Source of the DNA: an uncultured Pantoea sp.
GTDB lineage: Bacteria > Pseudomonadota > Gammaproteobacteria > Enterobacterales > Enterobacteriaceae
Reading direction: 5' to 3'
Assembly (NCBI GenBank): GCA_913778495.1
Contig: CAJYVD010000021.1
Span: 1 to 64,000, forward strand
DNA length: 64,000 nt
Shown here piece after piece: positions 31,845 through 41,133 of the stretch; positions within the stretch are counted from its first letter, which is position 1, and every line of letters starts with the position of its first letter. A program made the position numbers and the translations under genes. The notes under the pieces were generated by a model. The model saw nothing but the letters and a program-made list of their open reading frames with translations. It was not told the DNA's origin and did not search any database.

Positions 31845-33119
31845 TTAGTGGGCTCGCGGCGGTAAATAGGGTTCAAGTAACTGAAGCACACGCTGAAGTG
31901 CGCCCTGGTTCTGGTGCAGCACCTCAACCGCATGACGGCCGTAATAGCGGCGGTAGTCGTCGTCATTCAGCAGATTGACCACTTCTTTTTCCAGCGCCGC
32001 CGCGTCCGTGACGGTGATCAGGCCCTCCGCCTGCTGTAGCTTGGCGCAGATATCTTTGAAGTTCCAGGTATGCGGTCCCATCAGCACGGGGATCGCATGC
32101 GCGGCGGGCTCCAGCGGGTTATGTCCGCCGCGCTCCACCAGGCTGCCGCCCACAAACGCAACATCGGCGATGCCGTAGAGCAGCATCAGTTCACCCATGG
32201 TGTCGCCAATGACCACTTGCGTGGCGCTGGACGGGATCTCTCCACTACTGCGCAGGGTAAAGCTAAAGCCGCGCTTTTGCGTCAGATCGCAGGCATCTTT
32301 GAAGCGTTCCGGGTGGCGCGGCACCAGAATCAGCAGCAGATCGGGAAACGACTGCAGCAGGCGGCGATGCACATCCAGTACCAGCGCTTCTTCGCCGTCA
32401 TGGGTGCTGGTGGCGATCCAAACCGGGCGACGCGAGGCCCACTGACGACGCAGGGTAAGGGCTTTGGCCGCCAGCTCTGGCGTGACGGAGATATCAAACT
32501 TCAGGCTGCCGGTCACCGCCAAATGCGAGCGTTTTAGCCCCAGGCTCAGGAATCGATCGCCGTCTTCGGCATTCTGGGCGGCAATCAGGGTAATGCGCTG
32601 TAGCAAGTCACGCATGAAGCCGCCCAGCTTTTTATAGCCTTTGGCCGAACGCGCCGAAAGGCGCGCATTGGCAATCACCAGCGGGATCTGGCGCTGGTGC
32701 AAAATACGAATGATATTCGGCCACAGCTCGGTTTCCATGATGATCACCAGGCGTGGATTCACCGTGTCGAGAAAACGGTTGATGGCGTTGGGCAAATCAT
32801 AGGGTAGGTAAACGTGATGCACGTCTTTGCCAAAGGCCGACTGCGCACGCTCTGAGCCGGTTGGCGTCATGGTCGTAACGGTAATGGGCAGCATGGGATA
32901 GCGATGACGCAGCGCGCGCACCAGCGGAACGGCGGCCAAGGTTTCGCCCACCGAAACGGAATGCAGCACAATGCCGTGCGGCTGCACTTTGCCCGTGCAA
33001 TAGCCATAGCGTTCCGCCCAGCGTTTACGGTACGCCGGTGCTTTTCGACCGCGCAGCCACAGGCGCAGCCAGATCAGTGGCTGGATCAGATAGAGCAGGG
33101 CGGTGTAAAGAGTCGTCAT
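31845..33119 (-). CDS. waaA: Kdo transferase WaaA (GT30)
   Basis: 424 residues: N-terminal membrane anchor (TALLYLIQPLIWLRLWLRG), then HSVSVGETLAAVPLVRALRHRYP with the catalytic Glu, TTMTPTGSERAQSAFG, and FVGGSLVERGGHNPLEPAA for CMP-Kdo binding. Transfers two Kdo residues to lipid IVA. Separated from wabG by an 85-base gap in the same direction. Confidence 0.98.
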   Translation of the reverse strand: MTTLYTALLYLIQPLIWLRLWLRGRKAPAYRKRWAERYGYCTGKVQPHGIVLHSVSVGETLAAVPLVRALRHRYPMLPITVTTMTPTGSERAQSAFGKDVHHVYLPYDLPNAINRFLDTVNPRLVIIMETELWPNIIRILHQRQIPLVIANARLSARSAKGYKKLGGFMRDLLQRITLIAAQNAEDGDRFLSLGLKRSHLAVTGSLKFDISVTPELAAKALTLRRQWASRRPVWIATSTHDGEEALVLDVHRRLLQSFPDLLLILVPRHPERFKDACDLTQKRGFSFTLRSSGEIPSSATQVVIGDTMGELMLLYGIADVAFVGGSLVERGGHNPLEPAAHAIPVLMGPHTWNFKDICAKLQQAEGLITVTDAAALEKEVVNLLNDDDYRRYYGRHAVEVLHQNQGALQRVLQLLEPYLPPRAH

Positions 33120-33204
33120 AGTTACCGTTACGACAAGATCGCGTCAAAAAACACATGAAAGGCGGCATGTTATCAGAAACTCACCGCCTGCTCATACCAC
33201 TTCG

Positions 33205-34338
33205 TCACGCCGTTTTCAGCACCTGCTGATAAAGCGCGGTCAGCGACTGCGCTAAGCGCTGCGGGCTGTAGGCTTCGATTTTGCGCCGTGCGGCTTCGCC
33301 CATGGCGGGGTGCTGCGAAAGCGCAGGCGTGGCGCATATGCTTTCATTTAACGCCTTGATATCTAATGCGTCGCAAACGAATCCTTCCTGTCCCTGCCGG
33401 ATAAACTCCGCGCCGCCGCAGCCGGTGCTGGTGATCACGGCTAAGCCGCAGGCCATGGCTTCCAACACCACATTGGGGAACGGATCGTAAAGTGTGGGCA
33501 GCAGCAGCGCATCGGCGGCGTGGTAGAAAGGTTGCACATCCTGCTGCACGCCAACAAAGCGCAGGCGGTCGAGACAGTTAAGCTGATTGGCCAGCTGCTG
33601 GTAGCGAGGCAGATGTTTGTCCTGTCCTACCACAATCAGGTAGCGGTCGCTGTCAGCCAGCGCCTGAATAGCCGCTTTCAGTCCTTTACGCTCGAAGCCG
33701 GACCCGACGTAAATCATCACCGTCGCGGTCTGCGGTAGCTGTAGCGGTTGGCGCGCAGCATAGCGCTGGACTTCGGTAGCGGGCCGGAAACGCTGGCTGT
33801 CGATGGCGTTGTGAATCACATGGATCTTGTCGGCATCTAGCGCAAAATGTCGCAGGATATCCTGCCTGACCATCTCTGAATTGCAGATCACGGCCTTCAA
33901 AGAAGGCGCAGTAAACATCTCGGCCTCAGCCTGTAAAACATAGCGGTGATAAGGGCTAAGCTGGGCGCTGAGCCGCTGCCACGGCGAGACGATGCGCGCA
34001 CGCTGTTCCAGCCAGACGCGGTGCACGCCGTCGCCGGCACGGAAAATATCACACCCGGCAATACGCTCATGGCTCTGCACGATGTCGAAATTTTCGCGCT
34101 GCCAGCAGGCTCGGGCGGCAAGCGCGAAGCCGCGTTCGCGCGAAACCCGGCCAAATTTCGCCGGGTTACAGATATGCAAATGCCAGGCGGGATTGGGTTT
34201 TCCCTGCCAGCTGCGCGTGATGATGTTGAGATCGAGCTGGTCGCTATCCAGCGCTTCCAGCGCGCGGGAGATAAACCGCTCGGCACCGCCATCCGGGCGA
34301 TATTTTTGCCGGACAATCGCCAGGCGTAGCTTAGTCAT
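33205..34338 (-). CDS. wabG: LPS core glycosyltransferase WabG-like (GT4, galacturonic acid transfer)
   Basis: 377 residues. Starts KLRLAIVRQKYRPDGGAERFISRALEAL and contains SHERIAGCDIFRAGDGVHRVWL, GSGFERKGLKAAIQAL and LLPTLYDPFPNVVLEAMACGL, which I recognise as the WabG pattern from Klebsiella, where it adds GalA to heptose II. E-x7-E motif is present in FPNVVLEAMACG. Overlaps waaQ by 8 bases. WaaG is the main alternative, but E. coli WaaG differs at the N-terminus. Confidence 0.85.
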   Translation of the reverse strand: MTKLRLAIVRQKYRPDGGAERFISRALEALDSDQLDLNIITRSWQGKPNPAWHLHICNPAKFGRVSRERGFALAARACWQRENFDIVQSHERIAGCDIFRAGDGVHRVWLEQRARIVSPWQRLSAQLSPYHRYVLQAEAEMFTAPSLKAVICNSEMVRQDILRHFALDADKIHVIHNAIDSQRFRPATEVQRYAARQPLQLPQTATVMIYVGSGFERKGLKAAIQALADSDRYLIVVGQDKHLPRYQQLANQLNCLDRLRFVGVQQDVQPFYHAADALLLPTLYDPFPNVVLEAMACGLAVITSTGCGGAEFIRQGQEGFVCDALDIKALNESICATPALSQHPAMGEAARRKIEAYSPQRLAQSLTALYQQVLKTA

Positions 34339-35407
34339 GCAACAGACTCCTTGCGGCGGCGATCACATCCTCAACGGGGATCGCCGCCAGATAACGCTGT
34401 TCAGTTTTGGTGTCGATGGAATCCGGGGAAGGCAGCGGCGCATAATCGCCAGCCCAGAGAATGCGGTTGTTGCTGCCCCACGGACGCCACTGCGTTAATT
34501 TGGTCGGGCCGAACAGCGCCAGGCAGGGCGTTTCCAGCGCGGCAGCCATATGCATCGGCGCGGAATCGACGCCGATAAACAGCTGCGCCGCGTCAATCAG
34601 CGCAGCCAGCTGCGGTAGCGTCAGCTGTCCAGCCAGTGAGACCACGTTCTCGCGGCGACACAGCGACAAAATATGGTCAATCATTGCCTGTTCTTTGGCA
34701 TCCGGCGCTGCCGTCAGCACCACCGTGTGGCCTTCCGCCGTCAGGGTATCGATCAGCTGCGCGACTTTATCGTCTTCCCAGCACTTGAAGACCCAGCGCG
34801 AGGTCGGTTGCAGCACAATAAAAGAAGGGCCGACCTGGTGCTGGGTCAGCACGGCGTACACTTTTTGTCGATCCGCTGCGCTGAAATGCATGGAGGCTTT
34901 GGCCCCTTCCGCTGTAATGCCGAGCGGTTCAAGCGCGACCATATTCTGCTCAACGGTGTGCAGCTGCGCGTGTTGCGCGGTGGAAACGCACACGTTGTGG
35001 CAGGCGCGCCAGAAAAAATTGTCTCGCTTGTTATAGGCGAAACCCATTCGCACGCTGGCGCCGGACAAGCCAGTGATTAATGCACTGCGCCACTGATCGG
35101 CCAGATTGATAACCACATCATACCGGCAGGCGCGCACGGCCCCGATCAGGGCCATTTCATGACGAAACTTCTGCCAGCCGCCGAGCTTTTTCCATTTACG
35201 GTCAATAACGTGCAGCTGGCGAATTGCAGGATGGGCTTCCAGCATGGGACGTGTTTCTGCATACAGCAAGACATCAATGTTGGCGTTGGGATAGCGCTGG
35301 TGCAACGCGTTAATAGCGGGCGTGGTAAGCAGCATATCACCATGGTGGCGTAGCTTGATGAGCAGGATATTTTGGGGTGTAAATTGAGCTGGGATCGGGC
35401 TTGCCAT
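34331..35407 (-). CDS. waaQ: LPS heptosyltransferase III WaaQ (GT9)
   Basis: 358 residues from ATG 35407 (a TTG two codons earlier is also in frame). GT9 features: NILLIKLRHHGDMLLTTPAINAL at the N-terminus, FIVLQPTSRWVFKCW, and FIGVDSAPMHMAAALETPCLALFGPT for ADP-heptose binding. Adds the heptose III branch to heptose II. It lies between waaH-like and wabG in the leftward core operon. Confidence 0.93.
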   Translation of the reverse strand: MASPIPAQFTPQNILLIKLRHHGDMLLTTPAINALHQRYPNANIDVLLYAETRPMLEAHPAIRQLHVIDRKWKKLGGWQKFRHEMALIGAVRACRYDVVINLADQWRSALITGLSGASVRMGFAYNKRDNFFWRACHNVCVSTAQHAQLHTVEQNMVALEPLGITAEGAKASMHFSAADRQKVYAVLTQHQVGPSFIVLQPTSRWVFKCWEDDKVAQLIDTLTAEGHTVVLTAAPDAKEQAMIDHILSLCRRENVVSLAGQLTLPQLAALIDAAQLFIGVDSAPMHMAAALETPCLALFGPTKLTQWRPWGSNNRILWAGDYAPLPSPDSIDTKTEQRYLAAIPVEDVIAAARSLLHD

Positions 35408-35480
35408 ACGCAAATCATCTCAGAATTCAGTGAGCCGATTGTAGGGCAAAGCCCGTTAAGGCGAAAGCCAGCGGCTGGCC

Positions 35481-36482
35481 TTATTTGCTGCGCCAGCGAT
35501 AAATTCGGCTCAGCCACAACAGCAGCTGATACCACTGACGCAGGCCGCGTGCGTTGCGCACCATGCGCCGGTGCGTCTGCGTGGCGAACAGATCGGCAAT
35601 CATCGCCTGACGCGCTGCGGCGTCGGGTTCGCGGCGAATGGCGTGGCACACACTCAGCGCTTCGCGCGTTACCTGATAATGAAAGCTCGGGTAGATTTTC
35701 ACGCGCTGGCGATAGCGCGTATTGATCTCTTCCAGCAAACGCGCAATTTTCAGGTAGTGACGCTGATACGCCACATTGGCCTGGCCCGTCCGCTTACGGT
35801 TACTGATCGAGGCGTCATGCATGTAATAGCGGTAGAGGACGCGATCGGTGTAGCGCACGCGCTTGACGTTCAGCATGAACTCCGTGGTCCACGGAATATC
35901 CTGATGATGCAAGCCGGGTTCAAATTGCAGGTTCAACTCGTTAATCAGCGCGCGACGGTAAATACCCAGCCACACCACGTGCAAATAACGGCGTGTTTTT
36001 AGCGCCTTGTCCAGCCACGCCGGACCGCTCATCACCTCTGTGCTGGTGAGGCGATCAAGCGGAATCAGGGGTTTGACGGTTTGGCTGGATTTGAAGAACC
36101 ACTCCGCGTTGCACTGGGCGGCATCCAGTCGATCGCGCTCGGCCATATCAACCAGCGTCTGGTACATCTCCGGGCGCATGGTGTCGTCGGCATCCGGGAA
36201 ACTCACATACTTACCGCGGGCGATGGCTAATCCAGCATTGCGCGCGCGCGAGACGCCGCCGTTGGCCTGGTGAATCACGCGGATATGGGAATGACGCTGC
36301 GCCCAGCTATCGGCGCGCTCGCCTGACCCATCGGTGGAACCGTCGTCCACGATGATGATCTCCAGCGAGGCCAGCGTCTGAGCCAGTAACGCCTCAAGAC
36401 ACGCCACTAAGCCTTCGCCGGCGTTGTACATGGGAATAATTAAGCTAAGTAAGGGGGAATCGCTAGCGGGCTGATGTGTCAT
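35481..36482 (-). CDS. waaH: WaaH (YibD)-like GT2 glycosyltransferase
   Basis: 333 residues. GT2 start LLSLIIPMYNAGEGLVACLEALLAQTL and metal motif FPDADD; the blocks DAAQCNAEWFF, LHHQDIPWTTEFMLNVKRVRYTDRVLYRYYMHDASIS and ALSVCHAIRREPD correspond closely to E. coli WaaH (YibD), which adds glucuronic acid to heptose III under PhoB control. Here the gene is in the core operon, overlapping the upstream GT9 gene by ATGA. Sugar specificity is inferred. Confidence 0.82.
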   Translation of the reverse strand: MTHQPASDSPLLSLIIPMYNAGEGLVACLEALLAQTLASLEIIIVDDGSTDGSGERADSWAQRHSHIRVIHQANGGVSRARNAGLAIARGKYVSFPDADDTMRPEMYQTLVDMAERDRLDAAQCNAEWFFKSSQTVKPLIPLDRLTSTEVMSGPAWLDKALKTRRYLHVVWLGIYRRALINELNLQFEPGLHHQDIPWTTEFMLNVKRVRYTDRVLYRYYMHDASISNRKRTGQANVAYQRHYLKIARLLEEINTRYRQRVKIYPSFHYQVTREALSVCHAIRREPDAAARQAMIADLFATQTHRRMVRNARGLRQWYQLLLWLSRIYRWRSK

Positions 36483-37588
36483 GCTGTTTGTTCGTTATTC
36501 CGTCTTGCCAGGCGCTGCTGTTGCCGGGCGCTGATAAAATCGTGGATATCGTCGAGTTTACGCTGATCCAGATCGAACAGCTGTTCCACCGGATGCGCAA
36601 AGCTGTACTGCGCGGCAAACACAAACGACGAAGGGGCAATGTGATTGGGACCGATAAGCAGCACATCACCGGTAGGTCTCTGCTCTTCAACGCAGCAGGG
36701 GCCATAAATTAACACCACCGGCACCTGCTGGGCGTCCGCGATGTAGACATTACCGGAGTCCGAGGCGATGTAGAAATCCATCTCGCGAATGGCCGCAGGC
36801 AGGGCTTCCAGAGAGATTTTTCCGACGAGGCTTACCAGATTGTCGCGCGAGCCAGCGACTTTGAACAACTCCTGCACGCGCAATTCTTCATTAGGTGCGC
36901 CGAAAGCGAAAAAGGTACAGGGCAAATCGTCTAGATGTTCAAACAGTCGCGTCCAGATTGCGGGCGGAATGGTTTTTGCCTGATTGCCGGCGGTCACGCT
37001 AATACCAATGCGGATCCCCTGACACGCCAGGATTTCCGCGGGCAGGCTTTCCGGCTGCCACAGCGGTAAAGTGGCATGTTTGGGGTAGCTCTCTTTCGTA
37101 AAGGAGCGATCGGCGAGCTTCAGGTAGTTTTCCAGCGTCAGCGTGGTTTTTTCGTGATGTACCACGCCATTTGCCGTGAGATAAAACAGCTTTTGGTAGC
37201 TTTTGCGGCGGTAGCTGGACAGAAACTGTTTATTGCTGGCGTTGCAGCAGGCGGCGATGAAAAGATTGAGGTTTGTCGGGTGCAGCAAATAGATATTGTC
37301 GTAGCGGTTGAGTAACTGCCAAACCAGCCTGAGCTTTTTAAGCAGCCCGGAGCGGAAATCTTCTATGTACCAGATATTTTCAATTGAACTGTCGTGCGTG
37401 GCGAGCGGTGCAACACTGTGACTCAGCAGCGCATCGCTGGTGCCAAGGTGCGCCAGCAGCGGCGTAATATTGATAAAATCGCCGATCTTAGCGGTTTGAA
37501 TCACAAGATTCTTTCCAGTTCTGCCATGAACGGCTTTCATGAGCCATTTAAGCGGAAGGAAAAGAATAAATAAAATCACATACGTCAA
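36479..37588 (-). CDS. GT9 (heptosyltransferase-like) glycosyltransferase
   Basis: 369 residues with an N-terminal hydrophobic segment (YVILFILFLPLKWLM) before the GT9 fold: NLVIQTAKIGDFINITPLL, GISVTAGNQAKTIPPAIW, and FYIASDSGNVYIADAQQVPVVLIYGPCC. The Asp-Ser-Gly in place of the usual DS(A/G)PMH motif suggests a diverged donor site. It would act on the core oligosaccharide at the inner membrane; the sugar is not assignable. No clear ribosome site precedes the ATG. Overlaps waaH-like by four bases. Confidence 0.75.
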   Translation of the reverse strand: MTYVILFILFLPLKWLMKAVHGRTGKNLVIQTAKIGDFINITPLLAHLGTSDALLSHSVAPLATHDSSIENIWYIEDFRSGLLKKLRLVWQLLNRYDNIYLLHPTNLNLFIAACCNASNKQFLSSYRRKSYQKLFYLTANGVVHHEKTTLTLENYLKLADRSFTKESYPKHATLPLWQPESLPAEILACQGIRIGISVTAGNQAKTIPPAIWTRLFEHLDDLPCTFFAFGAPNEELRVQELFKVAGSRDNLVSLVGKISLEALPAAIREMDFYIASDSGNVYIADAQQVPVVLIYGPCCVEEQRPTGDVLLIGPNHIAPSSFVFAAQYSFAHPVEQLFDLDQRKLDDIHDFISARQQQRLARRNNEQTA

Positions 37589-37630
37589 AATCTGTTTCCA
37601 TAAAAGGGCCCTCTCCGCAGAGATAACCCG

Positions 37631-38773
37631 TTAACTTGATACGCGCTGTGTCGCGGTAAAGGTGTTCGCTTCTGCCGGAATGAGTTGTAAATAGCGCTGG
37701 CAAATGACCTCGATGCTATAACTGCTTAAGTCCAGCTGGTGCAGTGCAGGTGGATGATGATAAATCTCCGCCATTTTTTCGGCCAGAGAAGCCGCATTCA
37801 TTTCTGCTAATCCGCGAGCGAGATCGCCAATTAATATCGACGCAGGGCCCCCCGGACACCGCGTGCTGACTACGGGCGTACCGCAGCTTAACGCCTCAAT
37901 CAACACATTGCCAAAACCTTCGCTGTCAGAACTCACGACTAACAGACGCGCGTGGCGAATCCAGGTGTAGGGATTGCGCTGAAAACCCGCGAAGTGTACG
38001 CGATCGGCGATACCTAAATCCCTTGCCTGCTGATGTAAATTCGCGGTCAGCGTGTCGCTTCCCTGGCCCAACAACACCAGTGGCGCGGTAATGCCGCTTT
38101 GCGCGTAGGCCTCCAGCAAGCGATCCTGGCGTTTGGTTTCGTGGAAGCGGCCTACGTGGAGCAGAAACTCGGTGCCCGCCATCGGGCACGGCTCCATCGC
38201 CTGCTGTGCCACCGCGTCAAAGTCAAAAGGATTGGGGATAACGGCGGAGCGAACGGGCGTTACGCCAACATTATCGATTAAGTCATCCAGCACCGACTGC
38301 GAGACGGCAATCACTTGCCTGCCCTGATACACATGGCGAATTTTTTGTTTTTTAAGCCACAGAGAAAAGCCGCACTTGCGTGCAAGATAAGAGGCGGAAA
38401 ACACGCCGTGCAGACAGAACCAGGTTTTGCGCGCATCCAGCGTGCGAGAGTGGCGCACAATGCGGTCGGTTTTATGCAGATGAGACAGCACCAAATCATA
38501 CTCGCCGCCTTGCGCTTCTGCACGGCGGACGGCTGCATCGAGCTGCCTTGCGCGCCGCAGCGTTTCCGTCAGCTTACGCCACGGGCGTGAACTGCGATCG
38601 AGGATAACCTGATAGTCGATGCCGGACGGAATGGGGTAATCACACACTTTGCGTAAAGAGAAAAGTGAGACACGATGCCCCTGACTGGCCAGCCCTTTCG
38701 CCAGCGTCAGTACCACTTTTTCGGCACCTCCACCTGGCAGGCCATCAATAACAATTAAAATGCGCCTGGACAA
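37631..38773 (-). CDS. wabH: WabH-like GT4 glycosyltransferase (GlcNAc transfer to core)
   Basis: 380 residues from a TTG at 38773, preferred because AGGGGTGAG lies just upstream; an in-frame ATG at 38833 has no ribosome site. Rossmann start RRILIVIDGLPGGGAEKVVLTLAKGL, donor-site LLHVGRFHETKRQDRLLEAYA, and E-x7-E in SSDSEGFGNVLIEALSCG. The order wabH-...-wabG-waaA-waaE and the neighbouring deacetylase match Klebsiella, where WabH adds GlcNAc to GalA. First gene of the leftward operon; the ops (RfaH) element was not found. Confidence 0.72.
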   Translation of the reverse strand: MSRRILIVIDGLPGGGAEKVVLTLAKGLASQGHRVSLFSLRKVCDYPIPSGIDYQVILDRSSRPWRKLTETLRRARQLDAAVRRAEAQGGEYDLVLSHLHKTDRIVRHSRTLDARKTWFCLHGVFSASYLARKCGFSLWLKKQKIRHVYQGRQVIAVSQSVLDDLIDNVGVTPVRSAVIPNPFDFDAVAQQAMEPCPMAGTEFLLHVGRFHETKRQDRLLEAYAQSGITAPLVLLGQGSDTLTANLHQQARDLGIADRVHFAGFQRNPYTWIRHARLLVVSSDSEGFGNVLIEALSCGTPVVSTRCPGGPASILIGDLARGLAEMNAASLAEKMAEIYHHPPALHQLDLSSYSIEVICQRYLQLIPAEANTFTATQRVSS

Positions 38774-38833
38774 TGCTCTCACCCCTGGATGCCAGCCCGT
38801 TATAGTGACTGATCCACATTCTCCCTGTGGCAT

Positions 38834-39064
38834 CAGAACGGAAAATAAGCAAAATCATTAAAATAGATAAAAAAGCCATGGGCATCTTGCTGATGACCGC
38901 ATCAACTTTAAGCTTTTTTAAGCCGTTCTTAATGTAAAGTATACTAGTTTAACTCATTCTAAACTGCTATCTGGTGTACCTGCGATAGAGAATGAAAAGT
39001 TTGCGCGAGCCAGAGCGGCTGCGTACCATAACGGCGCGACCACCCCATTTCTATCGGATAAGTC
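38834..39064. promoter_or_regulatory. Divergent promoter region of the core operon and wabN
   Basis: 231 AT-rich bases. The palindromic AGTATACT at 38938-38945 offers a TATACT -10 on both strands; no -35 is convincing. No GGCGGTAG (ops/JUMPstart) element was seen on either strand. Confidence 0.4.
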
Positions 39065-40042
39065 ATGGAAAAACCAGCCTTTTTAATCACTCTGGATACA
39101 GAGGGTGATAATCTGTGGCGTAATCGAAGCGGTAACGTTACCACGCAAAATGTCCGTTTTTTACCGCGCTTCCAGTCACTGTGCGAAAAATACGGTTTTA
39201 AACCGACTTGGCTGACGAATTACGAGATGGCAAGCGATCCCGACTATGTGGCGTTTGGACGGGATGTGCTGGCGCGCGGTCAGGGCGAAATCGGCATGCA
39301 TCTGCATGCCTGGTACAGTCCGCCCCACGTTGCGTTGACCGACGACGACTGGCGCTATCAGCCCTACCTGATCGAATATCCAACCCCCGTTTTGCGTGAA
39401 AAAGTGGCTTTCATGACCGACCTGCTGGAAACCGCGTTTCAGCAAAAGATGACCAGCCATCGCGCGGGACGCTGGGCGTTTAACGAGATCTATGCCCGCG
39501 CGCTGATCGATAACGGCTACCTGGTGGATTGCTCCGTGACGCCGCGCGTTGACTGGCGCCAGTCGCGCGGCGCACCGCAGGGCACCGGCGGAACGGACTA
39601 CCGCCATTTTCCTGACCGCGCCTATTACGTGGATGCGGACGATATCTCCAGACCGGGCGATTCGCCGCTGCTGGAGCTACCTATGAGCATTCAGTATCGC
39701 TACGGTACGCTGACCAATCAGGTTAAGGGTGTTTGGAACCGGCTGCGCGGTAAGCAGCGCGGACCGTCGGTCAACTGGCTGCGTCCCGTGGGCGGTAATC
39801 TGCCACAAATGAAAAAAGTGGTGGAGCACACGCTGGCTCAGGGCAATGATTACGTTGAGTTTATGCTGCACTCTTCAGAGTTTATGCCAGATGGTAGCCC
39901 GACGTTTAAAAACGAGGCCGACATCGAGCGTCTGTATGACGATCTGGAGCAGCTTTTTGCCTGGCTACAGCCGCGCACACAAGGTATGACCCTCACGGAG
40001 TACGCACTGCAGCGCAAAAGTCGCCCACAGGCGCGCGGCTAA
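39065..40042 (+). CDS. wabN: Polysaccharide deacetylase, WabN-like (core GlcNAc deacetylase)
   Basis: 325 residues without signal peptide. Starts PAFLITLDTEGDNLW; the metal site is built from Asp in TLDTEGD and His in EIGMHLHAW; SHRAGRWAFN and a late FMLHSSEF follow, as in NodB-type deacetylases. In Klebsiella WabN removes the acetyl group from the GlcNAc that WabH adds, so a free amine is left in the core. The gene is divergent from wabH, so both are probably expressed from the shared region. Confidence 0.8.
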   Translation: MEKPAFLITLDTEGDNLWRNRSGNVTTQNVRFLPRFQSLCEKYGFKPTWLTNYEMASDPDYVAFGRDVLARGQGEIGMHLHAWYSPPHVALTDDDWRYQPYLIEYPTPVLREKVAFMTDLLETAFQQKMTSHRAGRWAFNEIYARALIDNGYLVDCSVTPRVDWRQSRGAPQGTGGTDYRHFPDRAYYVDADDISRPGDSPLLELPMSIQYRYGTLTNQVKGVWNRLRGKQRGPSVNWLRPVGGNLPQMKKVVEHTLAQGNDYVEFMLHSSEFMPDGSPTFKNEADIERLYDDLEQLFAWLQPRTQGMTLTEYALQRKSRPQARG

Positions 40043-40044
40043 AG

Positions 40045-40118
40045 GCGGTTCGCGACCCGCGAGCCGCTCCTTGCTGCGTCGCGATGGCCTACCGGCAAGG
40101 AGATACCGATAGGCAAAG
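40045..40118. repeat. Clustered inverted repeats between convergent wabN and waaC
   Basis: GCGGTTCGCG-acc-CGCGAGCCGC is an imperfect 10-bp hairpin, followed at once by CTCCTTGC...GCAAGGAG (8-bp stem). There is no T-tract. The 126-base gap holds no gene. Confidence 0.5.
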
Positions 40119-40168
40119 CGCCTTCGTAACGGGAACGCGGGTGCTTGTTTCCTGACCCGCAGCACCGA

Positions 40169-41131
40169 TCACAGCACGCTTTGTAGCGTCTCCATCACGC
40201 GCGTCGCGGTTATCTCCGCCATCGTGCCCGTTTCACCGTGTATCACGTATTGGTTTTTGCCATAACCGCCAATCAAACCTGGATCGGTGGGGCCGTATAG
40301 CGTGATATTGGGGCGGTCCAACGCGGCGGTTAAATGGCTTAATCCGGTATCAACAGAAACCACGGCCCGCGCACCGGCGAGCTGCTGCGCAACTTGCTCA
40401 AGCGTCAGTCGCGGCAACACCTCTACATGGTCGAAGCCTTCTGCCAGCCGCTGAGCGCGCTGGTGCTCATGCTCCGCACCCCATGGTAACTTGATGCGTA
40501 GACCGGTAGGTTGCACCTGCTCGATAAGGTCGCGCCAGTGCGCCTCTGGCCAGTGTTTATTGTCGCGCGTGGTGGCGTGCAAGAACACCAGGTAAGGCGG
40601 TGCGTCGACGGAAAGATCCGTTAAAAAATGGCCGGCGATGGCGTAATCGCCTTGTGTAGTTGGTTTGTCATAGCCCAGGCTTTTGGCAAACAGTTCACGG
40701 GTGCGTTCTACAGCGTGCTGTTTTTTGCCGATCTCATGACGAATGTCGTACCACCAGCTGGCAAAAGGTTCGCGCGCGCTGCGGCTGTCCTGACCGTGCT
40801 TGGTGCCTCTGGCGAGGCGCGTCACCAGCGCTGCGCTCTTGATCAATCCCTGCGCGTCAATCACCACATCATAGTGGCGTGATTGCAGTGCCCGTTTGAA
40901 AACAACGCGTTCTTCACGCTGTTGGCTACCAAACCAGTGTTTACGCCAGCGACGTATCGCCACCGGCAATACCTTGTCTACCGCAGGATGCCAGCTCGGG
41001 ATCTGGGCAAAATTTTCTTCAACCACCCAGTCAAAGCGAATGCCGGGCAGCGCCTGCATAGCATCGGTCAGGGCCGGAAGCGTATGCAGCACGTCGCCCA
41101 TCGAGGACGTTTTTACGATCAAAACCTGCAT
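40169..41131 (-). CDS. waaC: LPS heptosyltransferase I WaaC (GT9)
   Basis: 320 residues. VLIVKTSSMGDVLHTLPALTDA at the start, YLVFLHATTRDNKHWPEAHWRDL in the middle and VVSVDTGLSHLTAALDRPNITLYGPTDP for ADP-heptose binding. Adds the first heptose to Kdo. Last gene of hldD-waaF-waaC, 2 bases after waaF. Confidence 0.98.
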   Translation of the reverse strand: MQVLIVKTSSMGDVLHTLPALTDAMQALPGIRFDWVVEENFAQIPSWHPAVDKVLPVAIRRWRKHWFGSQQREERVVFKRALQSRHYDVVIDAQGLIKSAALVTRLARGTKHGQDSRSAREPFASWWYDIRHEIGKKQHAVERTRELFAKSLGYDKPTTQGDYAIAGHFLTDLSVDAPPYLVFLHATTRDNKHWPEAHWRDLIEQVQPTGLRIKLPWGAEHEHQRAQRLAEGFDHVEVLPRLTLEQVAQQLAGARAVVSVDTGLSHLTAALDRPNITLYGPTDPGLIGGYGKNQYVIHGETGTMAEITATRVMETLQSVL

Positions 41132-41133
41132 GT

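Noticed and set aside
38834..39064. Possible RfaH ops element before the core operon
   Set aside because: No GGCGGTAG match on either strand.
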